Shown here: in pieces, positions 26,801-35,121 of the stretch
Position numbering within the stretch: the stretch's first letter is position 1
Layout: every line of letters begins with the position of its first letter
Assembly (NCBI RefSeq): GCF_004310335.1
Contig: NZ_SIRS01000003.1
Coordinates: forward strand, 620,001 to 684,000
Reading direction: 5' to 3'
Source: Hyunsoonleella pacifica
Lineage (GTDB): Bacteria > Bacteroidota > Bacteroidia > Flavobacteriales > Flavobacteriaceae
Length of the DNA stretch: 64,000 nt
Notes under the pieces: generated by a model
What the model was told of the DNA's origin: nothing
The model's database searches: none
Seen by the model: only the letters and a program-made list of their open reading frames with translations
Translations under genes and position numbers: made by a program

Positions 26801-27496
26801 ATGATTACAACATCTAATTTATCTAAGAAATATAGTGGGAATCAAGTATTACATATTGAAAGCTTAGATATCCCAAAAGGTCAAAGTTTTGGTTTGGTAG
26901 GCAATAATGGTGCTGGAAAAACCACATATTTTAGCTTATTGCTAGATTTAATTCAACCTACAACAGGGCAGATTACTTCCAACAATATTCAAGTAAATAA
27001 GAGTGAAGATTGGAAACCTTTTACATCAGCTTTTATAGATGAAAGCTTTTTAATTGGTTACTTAACTCCAGAAGAGTATTTTTATTTTGTTGGGGAATTA
27101 CGTGGACAAAATAAGGCTACTGTTGATGCTTTTGTAGCACAGTTTGAGGATTTTTTCCATGGAGAGATTCTAGGAAAGAAGAAATATTTACGTGATTTAA
27201 GTAAGGGTAACCAGAAAAAAGCAGGTATTGTAGCGGCTTTAATTGGTAATCCTGAGGTGGTAATTTTAGACGAACCTTTTGCAAATTTAGACCCGACCAC
27301 ACAAATTAGATTAAAGGGTATTGTAAAGGATTTAGCAGAGACAAAAGGAGTTACTGTTTTAATTTCTAGTCATGATTTATTACACGTTACAGACGTTTGC
27401 GAGCGTATTGTGGTATTGGAAAAAGGAGAAGTTGTAAAGGATTTGGTTACCAATACAGAAACGTTAAAAGAGCTGGAAGTGCATTTTGCAAATTAG
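26801..27496 (+). CDS. ABC transporter ATP-binding protein
   Basis: The 231-residue product is an ABC ATPase with Walker A G-N-N-G-A-G-K-T-T (35-43), a signature-like L-S-K-G-N-Q-K-K near 129-136 (a degenerate L-S-G-G-Q), Walker B V-V-I-L-D-E-P-F near 150-157 and the switch histidine in S-S-H-D near 186-189. The sequence is typical of BcrA/CcmA-like exporters. It follows the DUF5687 permease by 9 bases and is the obvious partner. No substrate-binding protein is encoded nearby, in line with export rather than uptake. Confidence 0.92.
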   Translation: MITTSNLSKKYSGNQVLHIESLDIPKGQSFGLVGNNGAGKTTYFSLLLDLIQPTTGQITSNNIQVNKSEDWKPFTSAFIDESFLIGYLTPEEYFYFVGELRGQNKATVDAFVAQFEDFFHGEILGKKKYLRDLSKGNQKKAGIVAALIGNPEVVILDEPFANLDPTTQIRLKGIVKDLAETKGVTVLISSHDLLHVTDVCERIVVLEKGEVVKDLVTNTETLKELEVHFAN

Positions 27497-27528
27497 TTTT
27501 TTAATTTTGAAGTGTTTTAAATTTACTA

Positions 27529-28098
27529 ATGCAAAACTTATTTAATTACGTACAGACAATAATTTCTATTACAGAAGCAGATATTCACTTGTTTAAAAAG
27601 TATTTTGTTATTCAAAATATTCCAGCTAACACTCATTTTTTAAAGGCGGGAGATGTAGAGCGTTATATCTATTTTTTAGATGAAGGTGTTGTAAAAGGCT
27701 ATCAAAATATAGATGGGAAAATTGTAATACAACATCTTGTAGCTGAACATGATTTTTTTACTTCATTGGATAGTTTTATGAACGAAACTCCTACACTAGA
27801 CTACTTTGAAACCATAACAGATTGTAAAGTTATTAAGATTTCAAAGTCTGGTTTTGATACTTTACAAAGAGAGACTAAATTTTGGGATATTCTTGTTAAA
27901 GAAGTTACTAAAAATCATTTAAGCTGTAAGCAAGAGCGAGTGAAAGATTTTCAAACGCTTACTGCAAAAGAAAGGTATTTAAAGTTTTTAAAACATCATC
28001 CTAGATTAGCTCTTACAGTATCCATAGATAATATTGCTTCTTTTTTAGGGATGGAACCTCAATCGTTAAGCCGTATACGAAAACAAATCACTTTCTAA
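27529..28098 (+). CDS. Crp/Fnr family transcriptional regulator
   Basis: The 189-residue product has an N-terminal cyclic-nucleotide-binding-like barrel (F-L-K-A-G-D-V-E-R-Y-I-Y-F-L-D-E-G-V near 37-54) and a C-terminal winged helix with S-I-D-N-I-A-S-F-L-G-M-E-P-Q-S-L-S-R-I-R near 165-184. The basic consensus for cAMP binding is not obvious and there is no Fnr-type cysteine cluster, so the ligand is unknown. It lies 32 bases after the ABC ATPase and 59 before an SDR gene. In this phylum such short Crp-like regulators often control an adjacent oxidoreductase, so the SDR gene is the likely target. Confidence 0.88.
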   Translation: MQNLFNYVQTIISITEADIHLFKKYFVIQNIPANTHFLKAGDVERYIYFLDEGVVKGYQNIDGKIVIQHLVAEHDFFTSLDSFMNETPTLDYFETITDCKVIKISKSGFDTLQRETKFWDILVKEVTKNHLSCKQERVKDFQTLTAKERYLKFLKHHPRLALTVSIDNIASFLGMEPQSLSRIRKQITF

Positions 28099-28157
28099 CA
28101 AATGTTATTTCTAAGGTTCTAAAAGGTTTTGAAATTTGCTCAATCAAAAATTAAAAT

Positions 28158-29174
28158 ATGAGCAAAGAAATATCCTTAGTAACAGGCGGTAATGGTCATT
28201 TAGGAAATAATTTAGTTAGATTGTTAGTATCTCAAAACCATAAGGTAAGAACTACAGTAAGAGATATTAATAACCGTTTGCCTTTTGAAGGCTTAAATTG
28301 CGAAATAGTACAAGCAGATATTACAGATAAAACGGCGTTAAGAAAAGCGTTTAAAGGTGTTACTAATTTATACGCAGTAGCAGCAAACTTTAACATGTGG
28401 GCTAAAGATCCTAAAACGGAGATTTATGATAACAATATAAAAGGAACACAATATGTATTTGATATTGCCAAAGAATGTGGTATAAGAAATATTGTTTATG
28501 TAAGCTCGGTTGCTAGTTTAGACTTTACAAAATTACCTGCTAATGTAAATAATGGATATAATACAGATAGAAGAAATTGGTACTATAACTCTAAAAACGA
28601 TTCTGATAAACTAGCTTTAGAGTTGGGTGAAAAATACGGGATAAGAACGGTTTTAATTTTACCCTCAGCCATGATTGGTGCTACAGCTCATAAGTTGAGT
28701 TATTCTAATAAGCTTGTATTGCAAGTTCTAAATGGAGAAATTCCATTAGATACAGGAGTTACTTTAAATTGGATAGATGTTAATGATGTGGCTTATGGTG
28801 CTTATAATGCAATGTTAAAGGGTAAAAATGGTAAACGTTATATTCTTGCTAACGAAAAACATACATCTTTAAAAGATACCGTTGTAATAGCATCAAAATT
28901 ATTTCCTGAATTAAAATTAAAAACACCTAAAAGTGCACCAAAATGGGTGTTATATACCATTGCTGGAGTATTGGAGTTTGTTAGTAAAATTACTGGTAAA
29001 GCGCCTCTTCTACAACGCCATTATCTAGATATGTTTTATGGTTTACATCAAGATTATGATATTGATGAATCTAGAAAAGAATTGGATTTTAACCCAAAAC
29101 CTTCAAAACAAGCATTAAAAGATGCTTTAACATATTTAAACTATGAGTGGCAAGCAGAACATGTGTTAAAATAA
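28158..29174 (+). CDS. NAD(P)-dependent epimerase/dehydratase family protein (extended SDR)
   Basis: The 338-residue product starts with the Rossmann loop V-T-G-G-N-G-H-L-G-N-N near residues 7-17. S-S-V-A-S near 116-120 and a Y-Y-N-S-K catalytic block (about 143-147) complete the SDR triad. The overall pattern (A-V-A-A-N-F-N-M-W-A near 75-84, late Y-D-I-D-E-S-R-K-E-L-D-F) is like dihydroflavonol reductase/3-beta-HSD-like extended SDRs that reduce small carbonyl compounds. The substrate is not deducible. It probably forms a two-gene unit with the Crp-like regulator upstream. Downstream is a 328-base gap carrying a structured repeat. Confidence 0.82.
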   Translation: MSKEISLVTGGNGHLGNNLVRLLVSQNHKVRTTVRDINNRLPFEGLNCEIVQADITDKTALRKAFKGVTNLYAVAANFNMWAKDPKTEIYDNNIKGTQYVFDIAKECGIRNIVYVSSVASLDFTKLPANVNNGYNTDRRNWYYNSKNDSDKLALELGEKYGIRTVLILPSAMIGATAHKLSYSNKLVLQVLNGEIPLDTGVTLNWIDVNDVAYGAYNAMLKGKNGKRYILANEKHTSLKDTVVIASKLFPELKLKTPKSAPKWVLYTIAGVLEFVSKITGKAPLLQRHYLDMFYGLHQDYDIDESRKELDFNPKPSKQALKDALTYLNYEWQAEHVLK

Positions 29175-29502
29175 AATATACTTGTATACTTATTTCTAGA
29201 AGCTAGAAACTTTTGCAAAATTAGCTTAAAATAGTAGTAAAGTCTGGTTTTGCCTTTTGGTTTGTGGATAAGTTGCGTTAGGGATTGAGGTCACGCCATG
29301 GCGTGATTGAAGCTCCTCGACGTAGGAGGGAGCGACTGTCGAAAGCCTGACTGCCGGTAGGCATGACCCTTTAGGGCAACACCCAAAACACCTTCAAAAT
29401 TCCTTTCATATTACAGCTTAATCAAAAAAGATGTTTATTTTTACCCACTTGCATACTATATGTAAGAGTTTGTAGTTATTTATTACACCAAACCAAACGG
29501 TA
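29175..29502. other. 328-base gene-free gap
   Basis: I see no coding region, tRNA or canonical promoter here. The centre (29275-29384) is copy A of the structured repeat family. The left flank (29175-29274) is AT-rich and featureless. The right flank ends at the TTG start of sprE/porW, with no exact TAnnTTTG; TTTATTTTTACC near 29431 is the closest -7-like sequence. Confidence 0.7.
29275..29384 (+). repeat. Structured intergenic repeat, copy A
   Basis: It begins GCGTTAGGGATTG, contains GAAAGCC-TGAC at 29341-29351 and ends AACACCC, the frame shared with copies B-D. Three hairpins are visible: the 16-base perfect palindrome TCACGCCATGGCGTGA (29291-29306), CTCCT/AGGAG (about 29313-29328) and TGCC/GGCA (29352-29363). 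A fourth, CCC/GGG, lies just before the end. It sits 118 bases upstream of sprE/porW. It may be a mobile palindromic element or a structured RNA. Confidence 0.75.
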
Positions 29503-32064
29503 TTGAAAACACTCTTTAAACCTACGGTAATTTTAGTTATAAGCATTATTGCTATAACGAGCTGTTCTCGTAAAAAAAATAAGTTTTTAAGCAGAAATAT
29601 TCATGCGGTTACTGCAGAATTTAATGCATTGTACAATGGTTATAATGCTTTGGAGCAAGGAAGAACGTCTTTAAATGATAGCTACGAGGATGATTACTGG
29701 TCAATTTTGCCTATTGAGCGTATGCAGATTGATGAGGATGTTATTTTACCAGGACAGTCTAAAAACGACAATTTTACCCGAGCTGAGGAAAAAGCAGCTA
29801 AAGCCATACAAAAGCATAGTATGAATATTGATGGTAAAGAGTACAATCCACAAATGGATGAAGCTTATTTGCTTTTAGGGAAGGCAAGATATTTCGATCA
29901 GCGTTTTGTGCCAGCTCTTGAAGCCTTTAATTACATATTATACAAATACCCTGCGAGTGATAAAATTAATCAGGCTAAAGTATGGAGAGAAAAAACTAAT
30001 ATTAGGTTAGACAATGATGAGTTGGCTATTAAAAATTTAAAGCGCCTTTTAGAGCAGGAAGATTTGGAAGGTCAGGATTTGGCAGATGCGACATCTATGT
30101 TGGCTCAAGCTTACATTAATACAAAGTCCATAGATAGTGCCGTAACACAACTTAATATTGCAGCTAATGCTACAAAAAGTAATGATGAACGTGGACGTTA
30201 CAGATTTATACAAGGGCAACTCTACAATAACTTAGGTTATAAGGACAGTGCAAATATTGTTTTTGATGAGGTAATAGAATTGAATAGAAAGACACCTCGT
30301 ATTTACATGATTAGTGCGCATCTAGAAAAAATTAAAAACTTTGATTACGAGAATGGAGATAAATTAGCTCTAGCAGAATTATTGGAGGAGTTGGAAACCA
30401 ATAGAGAAAATCGCCCATTTTTAGATAAGATTTATCATGTTATTGGTTCACATCATTTAAAAAATGGTTCGGTAGAATTAGCGTCTCGCTACTTCAACAA
30501 ATCTTTAAGAACCAGTACTAGAGACCAAAAGTTGAAAGCTAGAAATTATGAAATTTTAGGAGATATGACTTTTGATAAGCGATTGTATGCTGATGCTGGT
30601 GCGTATTATGATAGTACTTTAGCAAACCTGAAGTTAAATTCTAAACCGTATCGTACTATAAAACGTAAACGTGATAACCTAGAAGATGTTATTTACTATG
30701 AAGGGATTGCGAAAGTTAATGATAGCATTTTACATTTAGTAAATCTACCCGACGCAGAAAGAATAGCCTATTTTGAAACTTATGTGACTGAATTAAAAGA
30801 GAAGGCCGAAGAAGAGGCAAAAAAGGAAGAAGCTTTACAACGTAATAATGGTTTGGCAACTGTTAATACACAAACAGGTATTAGTAATACTGGTAGTAGA
30901 CCCTTAGGAGTTCCAGGGCAAGGTAATGTGTTTTATTTTTATAACCCTACTACAGTTGCTTTTGGAAAAAATGAATTTATAAAGGTTTGGGGAGACAGAC
31001 CGTTAGAAGATAATTGGCGATGGTCTAATAAGGCATTATCTTCTGGAGGTAACTCAGGGACAATAACTGATGTCTCAGCAAGTGCTTCAGAGGAAGAACG
31101 TTTTGATCCGCAATTTTATATTTCTAAAATACCTTCAGAAGAAAAAGTTGTTGATAGCATTTCAAAAGAACGTAATTATGCTTACTATCAATTAGGATTG
31201 ATTTATAAAGAAAAGTTTAAAGAGTTTAATTTAGCTAAAGATAAATTTCAAGAGTTGTTAAATAGCAATCCAGAAGAACGTTTAATACTACCTTCAAAAT
31301 ATAATCTGTATAAGATTTATGAATTATTAGGAGAAAATGATGAAGCTACTATTGCTAAAAATGAGATTGTTTCTAATTACCCAGATAGTAGGTATGCGGC
31401 TATCTTAACGAATCCGGAATCGGTTGCATTAAAGGATGAAAATAGCCCAATAGTGCTTTATGAAAAACTATACGATGCGCATGTGGTACAAGATTATGAA
31501 TCAGTAATTGAAAAAAGTGAGGAATATATTAAAGCTTTTGATGGCGAGCCAATTGTACCAAAATTTGAATTATTGAAAGCTACAGCTTCTGGAAGATTAT
31601 TAGGTTTTACTGCTTATAAGAAAGCTATTAATTATATAGCTGTTACTTATGCTAATACACCAGAAGGACAACAAGCACAGCGAATGGCTAACGAAATACT
31701 ACCTAAGTTAAAGGGTAAAGAATTTACTAATGATAGTATTTCGGATAATTTTAAAGTGGTATTTAAATTTAACAGAACTAAAACAGATAGGATAGAAAGT
31801 TTTAAAGCTACTTTAGACGAGGTTCTGGAAAACGTAAGATACTACAAATTAAAGAGTTCGGTTGACGTTTACGATACAAATACTACCTTTGTAGTGGTAC
31901 ATGGCTTAAAAAATGGGCAGGTTGCTCGAACTTTTAACCAGATACTATTAGATAAAGATGTGAAGAAAATAAAAGAACCTTATTTTGCAGTATCATCTGC
32001 AAATTATCAAATACTCCAAATACATAAAAATTTGGAAACCTACTTAAACTTGAATAACCAATAA
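29503..32064 (+). CDS. sprE: Type IX secretion/gliding motility TPR lipoprotein SprE/PorW
   Basis: The 853-residue product has a lipoprotein signal ending I-A-I-T-S-C (Cys 21) and a long TPR body. The N-terminal segment (N-I-H-A-V-T-A-E-F-N-A-L-Y-N-G-Y-N-A) and the length match SprE of Flavobacterium johnsoniae/PorW of Porphyromonas gingivalis, needed for type IX secretion and gliding. Tetratricopeptide units are visible at about 120-380 and 550-640. A low-complexity T/N/G-rich segment near 445-470 separates the halves. After the lipid-modified Cys comes S-R-K-K-N-K, basic rather than acidic, which argues for a periplasm-facing anchor. The start is TTG. It is followed 12 bases on by the bactofilin gene. 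Confidence 0.85.
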   Translation: MKTLFKPTVILVISIIAITSCSRKKNKFLSRNIHAVTAEFNALYNGYNALEQGRTSLNDSYEDDYWSILPIERMQIDEDVILPGQSKNDNFTRAEEKAAKAIQKHSMNIDGKEYNPQMDEAYLLLGKARYFDQRFVPALEAFNYILYKYPASDKINQAKVWREKTNIRLDNDELAIKNLKRLLEQEDLEGQDLADATSMLAQAYINTKSIDSAVTQLNIAANATKSNDERGRYRFIQGQLYNNLGYKDSANIVFDEVIELNRKTPRIYMISAHLEKIKNFDYENGDKLALAELLEELETNRENRPFLDKIYHVIGSHHLKNGSVELASRYFNKSLRTSTRDQKLKARNYEILGDMTFDKRLYADAGAYYDSTLANLKLNSKPYRTIKRKRDNLEDVIYYEGIAKVNDSILHLVNLPDAERIAYFETYVTELKEKAEEEAKKEEALQRNNGLATVNTQTGISNTGSRPLGVPGQGNVFYFYNPTTVAFGKNEFIKVWGDRPLEDNWRWSNKALSSGGNSGTITDVSASASEEERFDPQFYISKIPSEEKVVDSISKERNYAYYQLGLIYKEKFKEFNLAKDKFQELLNSNPEERLILPSKYNLYKIYELLGENDEATIAKNEIVSNYPDSRYAAILTNPESVALKDENSPIVLYEKLYDAHVVQDYESVIEKSEEYIKAFDGEPIVPKFELLKATASGRLLGFTAYKKAINYIAVTYANTPEGQQAQRMANEILPKLKGKEFTNDSISDNFKVVFKFNRTKTDRIESFKATLDEVLENVRYYKLKSSVDVYDTNTTFVVVHGLKNGQVARTFNQILLDKDVKKIKEPYFAVSSANYQILQIHKNLETYLNLNNQ

Positions 32065-32076
32065 AACCAAGATGTT

Positions 32077-32499
32077 ATGTTTTCAGAAAACAAAAAGGAT
32101 AAACTAACCATGGGAAACCAATCAAGCCAAAATATTATAGCCCAAGGCACCAAAATTATTGGAGACTTTAATAGTGAAGGTGATTTTAGAATTGATGGTG
32201 CCATTGAAGGAAGTATTAAAACTTCTGGTAAACTAGTAGTTGGTAAAGATGGTATTATAAAAGGTACTATACAAGGTACTGATGCTTACTTTGAAGGAAA
32301 ATTTTCTGGAAAACTATCCTTGTCTGGGACGTTAACATTAAAATCATCAGCATTTATTGAAGGTGAAGTTGTAGTTGGAAAGTTAGCAGTAGAGCCAGGT
32401 GCTACGTTTAATGTGACATGTGCTATGAAAGGTACTGTAAAACCTATGACAAACGGTGAGCCAACAAGACAAAAATCAGAAACCGAGAAAACAGCTTAA
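32077..32499 (+). CDS. Bactofilin family cytoskeletal protein
   Basis: The 140-residue product is a polymer-forming bactofilin. A short disordered lead is followed by a right-handed beta-helix core (I-I-A-Q-G-T-K-I-I-G-D-F to G-A-T-F-N-V-T-C), with regular glycine-spaced strands such as D-F-R-I-D-G-A-I-E-G-S-I and G-I-I-K-G-T-I. The tail is short, hydrophilic and proline/threonine-rich. Bactofilins build filaments that position envelope machinery. ATG 32077 or 32110 may be the start; the latter removes 11 charged residues. The 3' end overlaps the next gene by 44 bases, so the two are probably coupled. Confidence 0.9.
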   Translation: MFSENKKDKLTMGNQSSQNIIAQGTKIIGDFNSEGDFRIDGAIEGSIKTSGKLVVGKDGIIKGTIQGTDAYFEGKFSGKLSLSGTLTLKSSAFIEGEVVVGKLAVEPGATFNVTCAMKGTVKPMTNGEPTRQKSETEKTA

Positions 32500-32698
32500 T
32501 CCTTACTTAAGATTTACGTCTACTGCATTTCAAATGGGTGCAACTATTTATTTAGGTAATGTATTAGGTAAATGGTTAGATGGTAAATATGCCACTACAT
32601 TTTGGGAATCAATAATTACACTTTTTTCAATTTTTGTTGCTATATATTTAGTTATTTCTCAAGTATTAAAACTTTCCAAAGACAATAAAGATGATTAA
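32456..32698 (+). CDS. AtpZ/AtpI-like small membrane protein
   Basis: The 80-residue product has a basic, hydrophilic N-terminus and two membrane helices (about 22-40 and 48-68) separated by G-K-W-L-D-G-K-Y, the pattern of AtpZ/AtpI-type accessory proteins that precede F-type ATPase genes and help c-ring assembly or magnesium uptake. The start is GTG at 32456, 44 bases inside the bactofilin gene; no ATG gives the conserved helices. It overlaps the following gene by 8 bases, and atpB is 471 bases downstream, which supports the assignment. Confidence 0.82.
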   Translation: MSQQDKNQKPRKQLNPYLRFTSTAFQMGATIYLGNVLGKWLDGKYATTFWESIITLFSIFVAIYLVISQVLKLSKDNKDD

Positions 32699-33095
32699 AT
32701 CTTTTTTAGTGTATTTACTTTCGTTTATACTATTGTTTCTGATGTCCTATTGCACACATTCCTATTGTATAGAGACCAATGTCATAGAATTTCGTTTTAA
32801 TCTGTTACAGCCCTATATGTTTTTTGCAATATTCTCCTTTGGGTTGTGTATTGTTTTTAAAGTGCTTTCATCTTTTAAAAAAATATCTTTTCAATTAGGC
32901 TTTATTTATCTGTTTACTCTTGCTATAAAAGTTGGGTTATTTGCCATAATATTTAATGAATCTATATTACAATTACCTAATCTTTCTAAAATTGAGAGTT
33001 TAAATTTGCTTATTCCACTATTCATTTTTTTAGTCTTAGAGCTCTATTTTGTAGCCAGACTTTTAGGGGTTGAAAGACCGAACTCAATTAGTTGA
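32691..33095 (+). CDS. DUF6168-like membrane protein upstream of atpB
   Basis: The 134-residue product has four membrane helices with short loops and ends in a hydrophilic tail. It occupies the place of AtpI in other ATP synthase operons; I associate it with DUF6168, a flavobacterial family, from the pattern F-R-F-N-L-L-Q-P-Y-M-F-F-A-I-F. No function is established; a role in assembling the F0 sector is an inference from context. It overlaps the AtpZ-like gene by 8 bases and is separated from atpB by a promoter. Confidence 0.7.
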   Translation: MIKSFLVYLLSFILLFLMSYCTHSYCIETNVIEFRFNLLQPYMFFAIFSFGLCIVFKVLSSFKKISFQLGFIYLFTLAIKVGLFAIIFNESILQLPNLSKIESLNLLIPLFIFLVLELYFVARLLGVERPNSIS

Positions 33096-33104
33096 AAAAA
33101 ATAA

Positions 33105-33133
33105 TTGTTATTTCATTTATTATCGTACTTTTG
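33105..33133 (+). promoter_or_regulatory. Promoter of the ATP synthase operon
   Basis: TTG at 33105-33107, an 18-base spacer and TACTTTTG at 33126-33133 match the Bacteroidota consensus TTG-N17-23-TAnnTTTG. The expected transcript start near 33140 lies about 30 bases before the chosen atpB ATG (33170). This is one of the best promoter matches in the window and implies that atpBEFHAG can be transcribed independently of the upstream bactofilin-AtpZ genes. Confidence 0.75.
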
Positions 33134-33169
33134 CACGGAATTTAAAAATGCATTTTTTTGATTTTTACA

Positions 33170-34297
33170 ATGAAGGCAGCCAAACAAAGTTTTAAATTTT
33201 TAGTATTACTTTTTACGTTATTCTTTGGAGCAGTAGTTTTTGCTCAGCATCACGAGAAAAAACACTCAAGTGAAGGTAGCGAAATAGACACAGAACAAGA
33301 GATTGATGAGTATATTATTCATCACACAAAAGATTCTCACGATTTTACATTATGGTCATATACAGATGATGCTAATCAACGCCATCATGTAGGTTTTCCA
33401 TTGCCGATAATTTTATGGACTAGTGAGGGCTTAGTAACGTTCATGTCCTCAGAATTTCATCATAATGACGATGGTCATGTTCTAGTTGAAAAAGGAGGGC
33501 AAAAATTTGCTAAAATTCATTCTAAAATATATGAATTAGAGGCAGGAGCTTCTGTAGTTAATTTTGATGAAACGCATCATGCTACTAATGCTCATAAAGT
33601 TGTAGATTTTTCAATTACTAAAAGTGTAGTAGGTGTTTTGCTGATAGGTTTGTTAATGTTTTGGTGGTTCTCTTCTTTGGCAAGACAATATAAAAAGAAA
33701 CAAATACCAACTGGATTTGGACGTATTCTAGAGCCACTTGTAATATATGTTAGAGATGAAATAGCAAAACCAAATATTGGAGATGCTAAATACCGACAGT
33801 TTACAGGATATTTGTTAACGGTGTTTTTCTTTATTTGGATAGCAAATCTAGCAGGGTTGATGTCTTTTGGATTTAATATCACTGGGCAGATAGCAATTAC
33901 AGCATGCTTAGCAATCTTTACACTAGTAATATACACAACAAAAGCAAACAAAGAATATTGGGGACATACATTATGGATGCCTGGTGTTCCTGTTTTCGTA
34001 AAACCTGTTTTAGCTATTATAGAGTTGGCAGGTCACTTTTTAATAAAACCTTTCTCTTTACTTGTACGTTTGTTCGCTAATATTAATGCTGGACATATTG
34101 TAGTAATGAGTTTAATTGCAATAATATATAAGTTTAAAGAAAGTATGGGATTAGCAGGTTCTATCCCATTAGGTTTAGTATTATCATTTTTTATCACATT
34201 AATTGAAGTATTGGTGGCGTTCTTACAAGCTTATATCTTTACTATGCTTTCTGCATTATTTATTGGTATGGCTGTTGCAGAACATGATCATCATTAA
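33170..34297 (+). CDS. atpB: ATP synthase F0 subunit a
   Basis: The 375-residue product forms the proton half-channels next to the c-ring. The essential arginine is in S-L-L-V-R-L-F-A-N (R300), and the last helices carry the usual polar residues. It has a signal peptide (1-26, ending V-V-F-A-Q) and a long periplasmic N-terminal extension of about 125 residues containing some 15 histidines, often as pairs, before the first core helix near residue 150; this makes it about 100 residues longer than Escherichia coli AtpB. An in-frame TTG at 33158 is possible, but the ATG at 33170 gives a clean signal peptide. Confidence 0.95.
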   Translation: MKAAKQSFKFLVLLFTLFFGAVVFAQHHEKKHSSEGSEIDTEQEIDEYIIHHTKDSHDFTLWSYTDDANQRHHVGFPLPIILWTSEGLVTFMSSEFHHNDDGHVLVEKGGQKFAKIHSKIYELEAGASVVNFDETHHATNAHKVVDFSITKSVVGVLLIGLLMFWWFSSLARQYKKKQIPTGFGRILEPLVIYVRDEIAKPNIGDAKYRQFTGYLLTVFFFIWIANLAGLMSFGFNITGQIAITACLAIFTLVIYTTKANKEYWGHTLWMPGVPVFVKPVLAIIELAGHFLIKPFSLLVRLFANINAGHIVVMSLIAIIYKFKESMGLAGSIPLGLVLSFFITLIEVLVAFLQAYIFTMLSALFIGMAVAEHDHH

Positions 34298-34330
34298 TAT
34301 AAAGAGTTTGTTTAATTTAAATTGATTGTT

Positions 34331-34525
34331 ATGACAATTCCAAATTTAGTAGGTGCTGGTTTAATTGTAATCGGAGCTGGTATTGGTTTAGGTAAAATCG
34401 GTGGAAGTGCAATGGAAGGTATTGCGCGTCAACCAGAAGCTACTGGTAAAATCCAAACAGCAATGATTATTATTGCTGCACTTTTAGAAGGTTTAGCATT
34501 TGGTGCTTTATTCTTAGGAAAATAA
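34331..34525 (+). CDS. atpE: ATP synthase F0 subunit c
   Basis: The 64-residue product is a two-helix hairpin. Helix 1 carries the glycine-zipper G-A-G-I-G-L-G-K-I-G-G, the polar loop is R-Q-P-E (33-36), and helix 2 holds the ion-binding glutamate E53 in L-L-E-G-L-A-F. The residues after E53 (G-L-A) lack the Ser/Thr of sodium-binding rings, so proton coupling is likely. An in-frame TTG at 34322 would add M-I-V; ATG 34331 gives the normal length. A strong hairpin (34545-34584) follows in the gap before atpF. Confidence 0.95.
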   Translation: MTIPNLVGAGLIVIGAGIGLGKIGGSAMEGIARQPEATGKIQTAMIIIAALLEGLAFGALFLGK

Positions 34526-34544
34526 GAAGCCAAATTAAAACTTA

Positions 34545-34584
34545 AAAACACGTTCCTGCAACGGTTGGTTGCAGGGCGTGTTTT
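34545..34584 (+). other. Strong RNA hairpin between atpE and atpF
   Basis: AAAACACG-TT-CCTGCAAC (34545-34562) pairs with GTTGCAGG-GCGTGTTTT (34568-34584): 8 bp below the loop, a small internal bulge, then 8 bp more. It is followed by only GAAATT, not a long T-run, so it should stop transcription weakly if at all. Lying directly after the c-subunit gene, it could protect atpE mRNA from 3' decay or act as a partial terminator and so help produce many c subunits. Confidence 0.7.
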
Positions 34585-34613
34585 GAAATTAAACAAGACA
34601 TAAATATAATAGA

Positions 34614-35114
34614 ATGGAAACATTATTAAACGACTTTTCACCTGGGTTATTTGTAGTTCAAACAATATTATTGTTAGGGCTTATCTTTTTAATGGTGAAA
34701 TTTGCTTGGAAACCTATTTTAAATTCTTTGAATGAAAGAGAAGAAGGTATTCAAAATGCTTTAGATGCTGCTGAAAATGCAAAAGCAGAGATGGAAAATC
34801 TTCAGGCAGATAATCAAAAGCTTTTAAAAGAAGCTAGAGCAGAACGTGAAGCTATGTTAAAAGAAGCTCGCGAAATGAAGAACAAGATGATTGAGGATGC
34901 TAAAATTGAAGCACAAGAAGAAGCAGGTAAATTAATTGCTCAAGCCCAAGCTAGTATTGAAACAGAAAAGAAAGCGGCTATTGCTGATTTAAAATCTCAA
35001 GTTGCTAACTTATCTATTGAAATTGCAGAAAAAGTTGTGAAAGACGAGCTTTCTAATAAGGATAAGCAAGAAAAGTTAGTAACATCTTTATTAGATGGTG
35101 CAACTTTAAACTAA
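34614..35114 (+). CDS. atpF: ATP synthase F0 subunit b
   Basis: The 166-residue product is the peripheral stalk. It has one N-terminal membrane helix (about 10-30), W-K-P-I-L at 32-36 as in other b subunits, then a long amphipathic coiled coil rich in Ala, Glu and Lys (40-145) with R-E-E-G-I near 43-47. The C-terminus contacts subunit delta. Length is standard. It begins 29 bases after the atpE-atpF hairpin and ends 7 bases before atpH. Confidence 0.95.
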   Translation: METLLNDFSPGLFVVQTILLLGLIFLMVKFAWKPILNSLNEREEGIQNALDAAENAKAEMENLQADNQKLLKEARAEREAMLKEAREMKNKMIEDAKIEAQEEAGKLIAQAQASIETEKKAAIADLKSQVANLSIEIAEKVVKDELSNKDKQEKLVTSLLDGATLN

Positions 35115-35121
35115 AAGTATT

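Noticed and set aside
22201-29174. Phenylacetate degradation cluster around PaaE- and PaaK-like genes
   Set aside because: The PaaE-like and CapK/PaaK-like genes are more than 5 kb apart with unrelated genes between and no epoxygenase subunits, so a pathway is not supported.
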